This document shows positions 6,149 through 6,196 of a stretch of DNA of 6,196 nucleotides, piece by piece. The notes below the pieces were generated by a model. It made no database searches. It saw only the letters and a list, made by a program, of their open reading frames with translations, and had not been told where the DNA came from. Every line of letters begins with the position of its first letter. Position 1 is the stretch's first letter. This stretch comes from Ignavibacteria bacterium (GTDB lineage Bacteria; Bacteroidota; Ignavibacteria; Tepidaquicellales; OLB5): assembly GCA_027492415.1 (NCBI GenBank), contig JAPUEV010000335.1:1-6196 (forward strand), given 5' to 3'. The position numbers and the translations under genes were made by a program.

Positions 6149-6166
6149 AACATAGCTTCATTTTTT
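6142..6166 (+). terminator. Likely intrinsic terminator overlapping the stop codon
   Basis: AAGCT (6142-6146) pairs with AGCTT (6154-6158) around a 7-nt loop, and one more G-C pair is possible across a bulged A. A run of six T (6161-6166) follows. The stem includes the last codon and the first base of the TGA stop of the small exported-protein gene. The stem is short, but the position and U-tract fit the end of a transcript that may begin at the DUF5916 gene. The remaining 30 bases of the window show nothing I can name. Confidence 0.4.
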
Positions 6167-6196
6167 CATATTTGTTGATCAAAAGCCGTTTCTTCA

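Overview
This AT-rich window has almost no Shine-Dalgarno signals. It carries a type IX secretion (T9SS) cargo protein with a C-terminal tail of the NYPNPFNP type and a Bacteroidota-style promoter (TTG, 19 nt, TAnnTTTG). Two exported proteins are predicted to begin with Gln after signal-peptide removal. Together these point to the Bacteroidota/Ignavibacteriota/Chlorobi group. The NYPNPFNP form of the tail is especially common in Ignavibacteria, so that is my best guess, but it is an inference from motifs rather than from a marker gene.

Layout. A helix-rich cytoplasmic protein of unknown function runs on the minus strand from position 946 off the left edge. It is divergent from a 602-residue secreted protein (1128-2936) made of a seven-repeat FG-GAP/VCBS beta-propeller, an ASPIC/UnbV domain and a T9SS type A sorting tail. 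A 679-bp gene-free stretch follows (2937-3615). Next comes a 700-residue outer-membrane protein with a CBM9-like N-terminal domain and a DUF5916 beta-barrel (3616-5718). Last is a 118-residue small exported protein of unknown function (5792-6148) with a likely terminator overlapping its stop codon.

The three plus-strand genes all encode envelope or secreted proteins, but nothing in the sequence ties them into one pathway. The propeller protein is probably displayed at or released from the cell surface by T9SS. The DUF5916 protein is probably an outer-membrane barrel with a periplasmic or surface binding domain. The small protein may be co-transcribed with the DUF5916 gene across a 73-bp gap.

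The least explained part is the 2937-3615 gap. It holds an excellent promoter match (3074-3103) with no gene start until 3616. A region able to fold into a long-range helix plus an inner hairpin lies just downstream (about 3110-3300). A separate GC-richer element (3391-3540) has imperfect terminal inverted repeats enclosing three nested hairpins, giving a four-way-junction fold. These could be a small RNA and a MITE-like or structured repeat, or together a long structured leader of the DUF5916 gene. I see no CRISPR array, tRNA, rRNA, transposase, or recognisable defence or biosynthetic cluster.
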